Assembly (NCBI GenBank): GCA_964447405.1
Contig: CAYUSP010000007.1
Span: forward strand, 47,770-111,769
Length of the DNA: 64,000 nt
Source of the DNA: JALNZF01 sp964447405
GTDB lineage: Bacteria; Nitrospirota; UBA9217
Direction: 5' to 3'
The notes under the pieces were generated by a model, which worked only from the letters and a program-made list of their open reading frames with translations, did no database searches and had not been told where the DNA came from. Below, in pieces: positions 63,051-64,000 of the stretch. Made by a program: the position numbers and the translations under genes. The stretch's first letter is position 1. Each line of letters begins with the position of its first letter.

Positions 63051-63884
63051 ATGGCAAAGTTTTCGAATACCTGGACGCTGATGAGTGCATCTTGGGATCT
63101 GCTCAGGAAGGACAAGGAAATACTCGTGTTCCCGCTCATCTCGGGGATCTGCTGCCTGATCGTGCTCGCGTCGTTTGCGATCCCGGTCATCATGAGCAAC
63201 GGGATACTTACTGACAGCGCGTCAACGCAGTCGTCGCCAATCGGTTACGGCATGCTCTTCGTGTTCTATTTCTGCAGTTACTTCATCATCACCTTTTTCA
63301 ATACGGCGATCGTGGCCTGTGCCGCGCATCGCATGGGCGGCGGCGAGCCCACGGTTTCCTACGGAATGCAGGCCGCGTTCGACCGGTTCAACCTCATTCT
63401 CGGATGGGCCGCGCTCCAGGCGACGGTGGGATTGATCTTGCGCATGATCGAAGACCGCTCGGAGTGGATCGGAAAGATCGTAGCCGGACTTCTGGGCATG
63501 GCCTGGACCGTGACGAGCTTCCTGGTCGTGCCGGTCCTGGTGATCGAGAAAAAAGGACCCATCGACGCAGTGAAGGAATCCGCAACGCTCCTCAGAAAGA
63601 CTTGGGGCGAACAGTTGATCGGCAACTGCAGCTTCGGTCTCGTGTTCCTGGTCCTCGCTATTCCGGCTTTCATCTTCGCGTTCCTCGGGTTCATGAGCGG
63701 AAGCGGCGCCGGGGTGCTCATCGGCCTTATCGTGGCGGTTCTGTATATCATCGGCCTGGCTTTGGTCCAGTCCGCGCTTCAGTCGATCTTCCAAACAGCG
63801 CTGTACCTGTATGCCCGGGACGGTAAAGCACCGCAGGGTTTTGAAAACGCAGGATTGGCGCATTCGGTGGCTGCGAAGGGTTGA
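63051..63884 (+). CDS. DUF6159-like polytopic membrane protein
   Basis: A 277-residue inner-membrane protein. The N-terminal SWDLLRKDKEILVFPLISG and about five to six helices (near 25-45, 60-85, 105-130, 140-165, 190-215 and 220-245) match DUF6159, whose role is unknown. A good ribosome binding site (AGGAGGATAAG) precedes the ATG. The 116 bp after it hold no gene. Confidence 0.88.
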   Translation: MAKFSNTWTLMSASWDLLRKDKEILVFPLISGICCLIVLASFAIPVIMSNGILTDSASTQSSPIGYGMLFVFYFCSYFIITFFNTAIVACAAHRMGGGEPTVSYGMQAAFDRFNLILGWAALQATVGLILRMIEDRSEWIGKIVAGLLGMAWTVTSFLVVPVLVIEKKGPIDAVKESATLLRKTWGEQLIGNCSFGLVFLVLAIPAFIFAFLGFMSGSGAGVLIGLIVAVLYIIGLALVQSALQSIFQTALYLYARDGKAPQGFENAGLAHSVAAKG

Positions 63885-64000
63885 CAGAACACAATGCACG
63901 GAGAAAGACTTGACCCTCTTGCGGCTCAAAGCGATAATGTCCAACAGTATGGACCTGATAATCATATAAAGGGCACCTCCGAGCATACCAGAACAGTTAA

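Overview
The window reads as chromosome of a Gram-negative, probably anaerobic or microaerophilic bacterium of moderately high GC. It carries several lipoproteins with lipoboxes, ferredoxin-dependent 2-oxoacid oxidoreductase subunits (KorA/KorB), a Re-citrate-synthase-like enzyme, a pyrophosphate-type phosphofructokinase, ferritin-like diiron proteins and multi-domain sensor kinases, one with a haem motif and a CW-type cysteine cluster. This mix fits Nitrospirota or the former Deltaproteobacteria. That placement is inference from gene content; no rRNA operon or taxonomic marker alignment was available. No phage, insertion sequence or CRISPR array was seen.

Layout. 1-4.3 kb: PPi-type PFK, a ferritin-like protein and a lipoprotein. 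4.3-8.1 kb: sensor kinase and overlapping polysaccharide deacetylase. 8.2-10.6 kb: a nuclease-helicase fusion. 10.8-13.6 kb: a PLA2-like lipoprotein and a PDZ/GGDD-repeat lipoprotein. 13.6-16.8 kb: a PTS EIIA domain fused to a Na+/K+-type P-type ATPase. 18.3-20.1 kb: glnB-glnA. 20.3-23.8 kb: a giant TPR protein. 23.9-31.1 kb: a housekeeping run (def, fmt, DUF116, rsmB, PASTA protein, rpe, Re-citrate-synthase-like enzyme). 31.2-39.2 kb: a hybrid kinase, radical SAM protein, pgeF, yggS, proC, yggT, divIVA, yggU. 39.3-39.7 kb: tmRNA, followed by a possible toxin-antitoxin pair. 40.5-45.2 kb: small hypothetical genes, an FN3 remnant and a DsbA/DsbB-like pair. 45.4-46.2 kb: an RRM protein-rpsU operon with a long leader. 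46.8-54.0 kb: recQ and a CIRCE-controlled hrcA-grpE-dnaK-dnaJ locus. 54.3-56.4 kb: a ferritin-like protein, then a minus-strand radical SAM peptide maturase followed by a tiny cysteine-rich peptide gene. 56.5-64 kb: a Cys-rich protein, korAB, a PAS-GGDEF protein, corA, a HAD phosphatase and membrane proteins.

Most unusual items. (1) A 20-residue peptide gene ending CKCKSSC, with a strong ribosome binding site, lies 260 bp downstream of a radical SAM/SPASM protein with a PqqD-like N-terminus: a candidate ribosomally made, modified peptide system. (2) The EIIA-P2C ATPase fusion. (3) The RecB/Cas4-like nuclease fused to an XPD/DinG-type iron-sulfur helicase. (4) The Re-citrate-synthase-like enzyme with a sensor-type C-terminal domain. 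(5) A recurrent promoter layout, with a -10 box 5-9 nt before the ATG and no Shine-Dalgarno, which implies leaderless mRNAs for several genes.

How the genes fit together. Central carbon (PFK, rpe, KorAB, Re-citrate-synthase-like), nitrogen (GlnB/GlnA), protein start and quality control (def, fmt, tmRNA, Hsp70 system) and envelope or redox maintenance (Dsb pair, lipoproteins, deacetylase) are all represented. Regulation visible in the sequence is HrcA/CIRCE for heat shock, a long cold-shock-like leader before the RRM gene, and several palindromes of unknown function.
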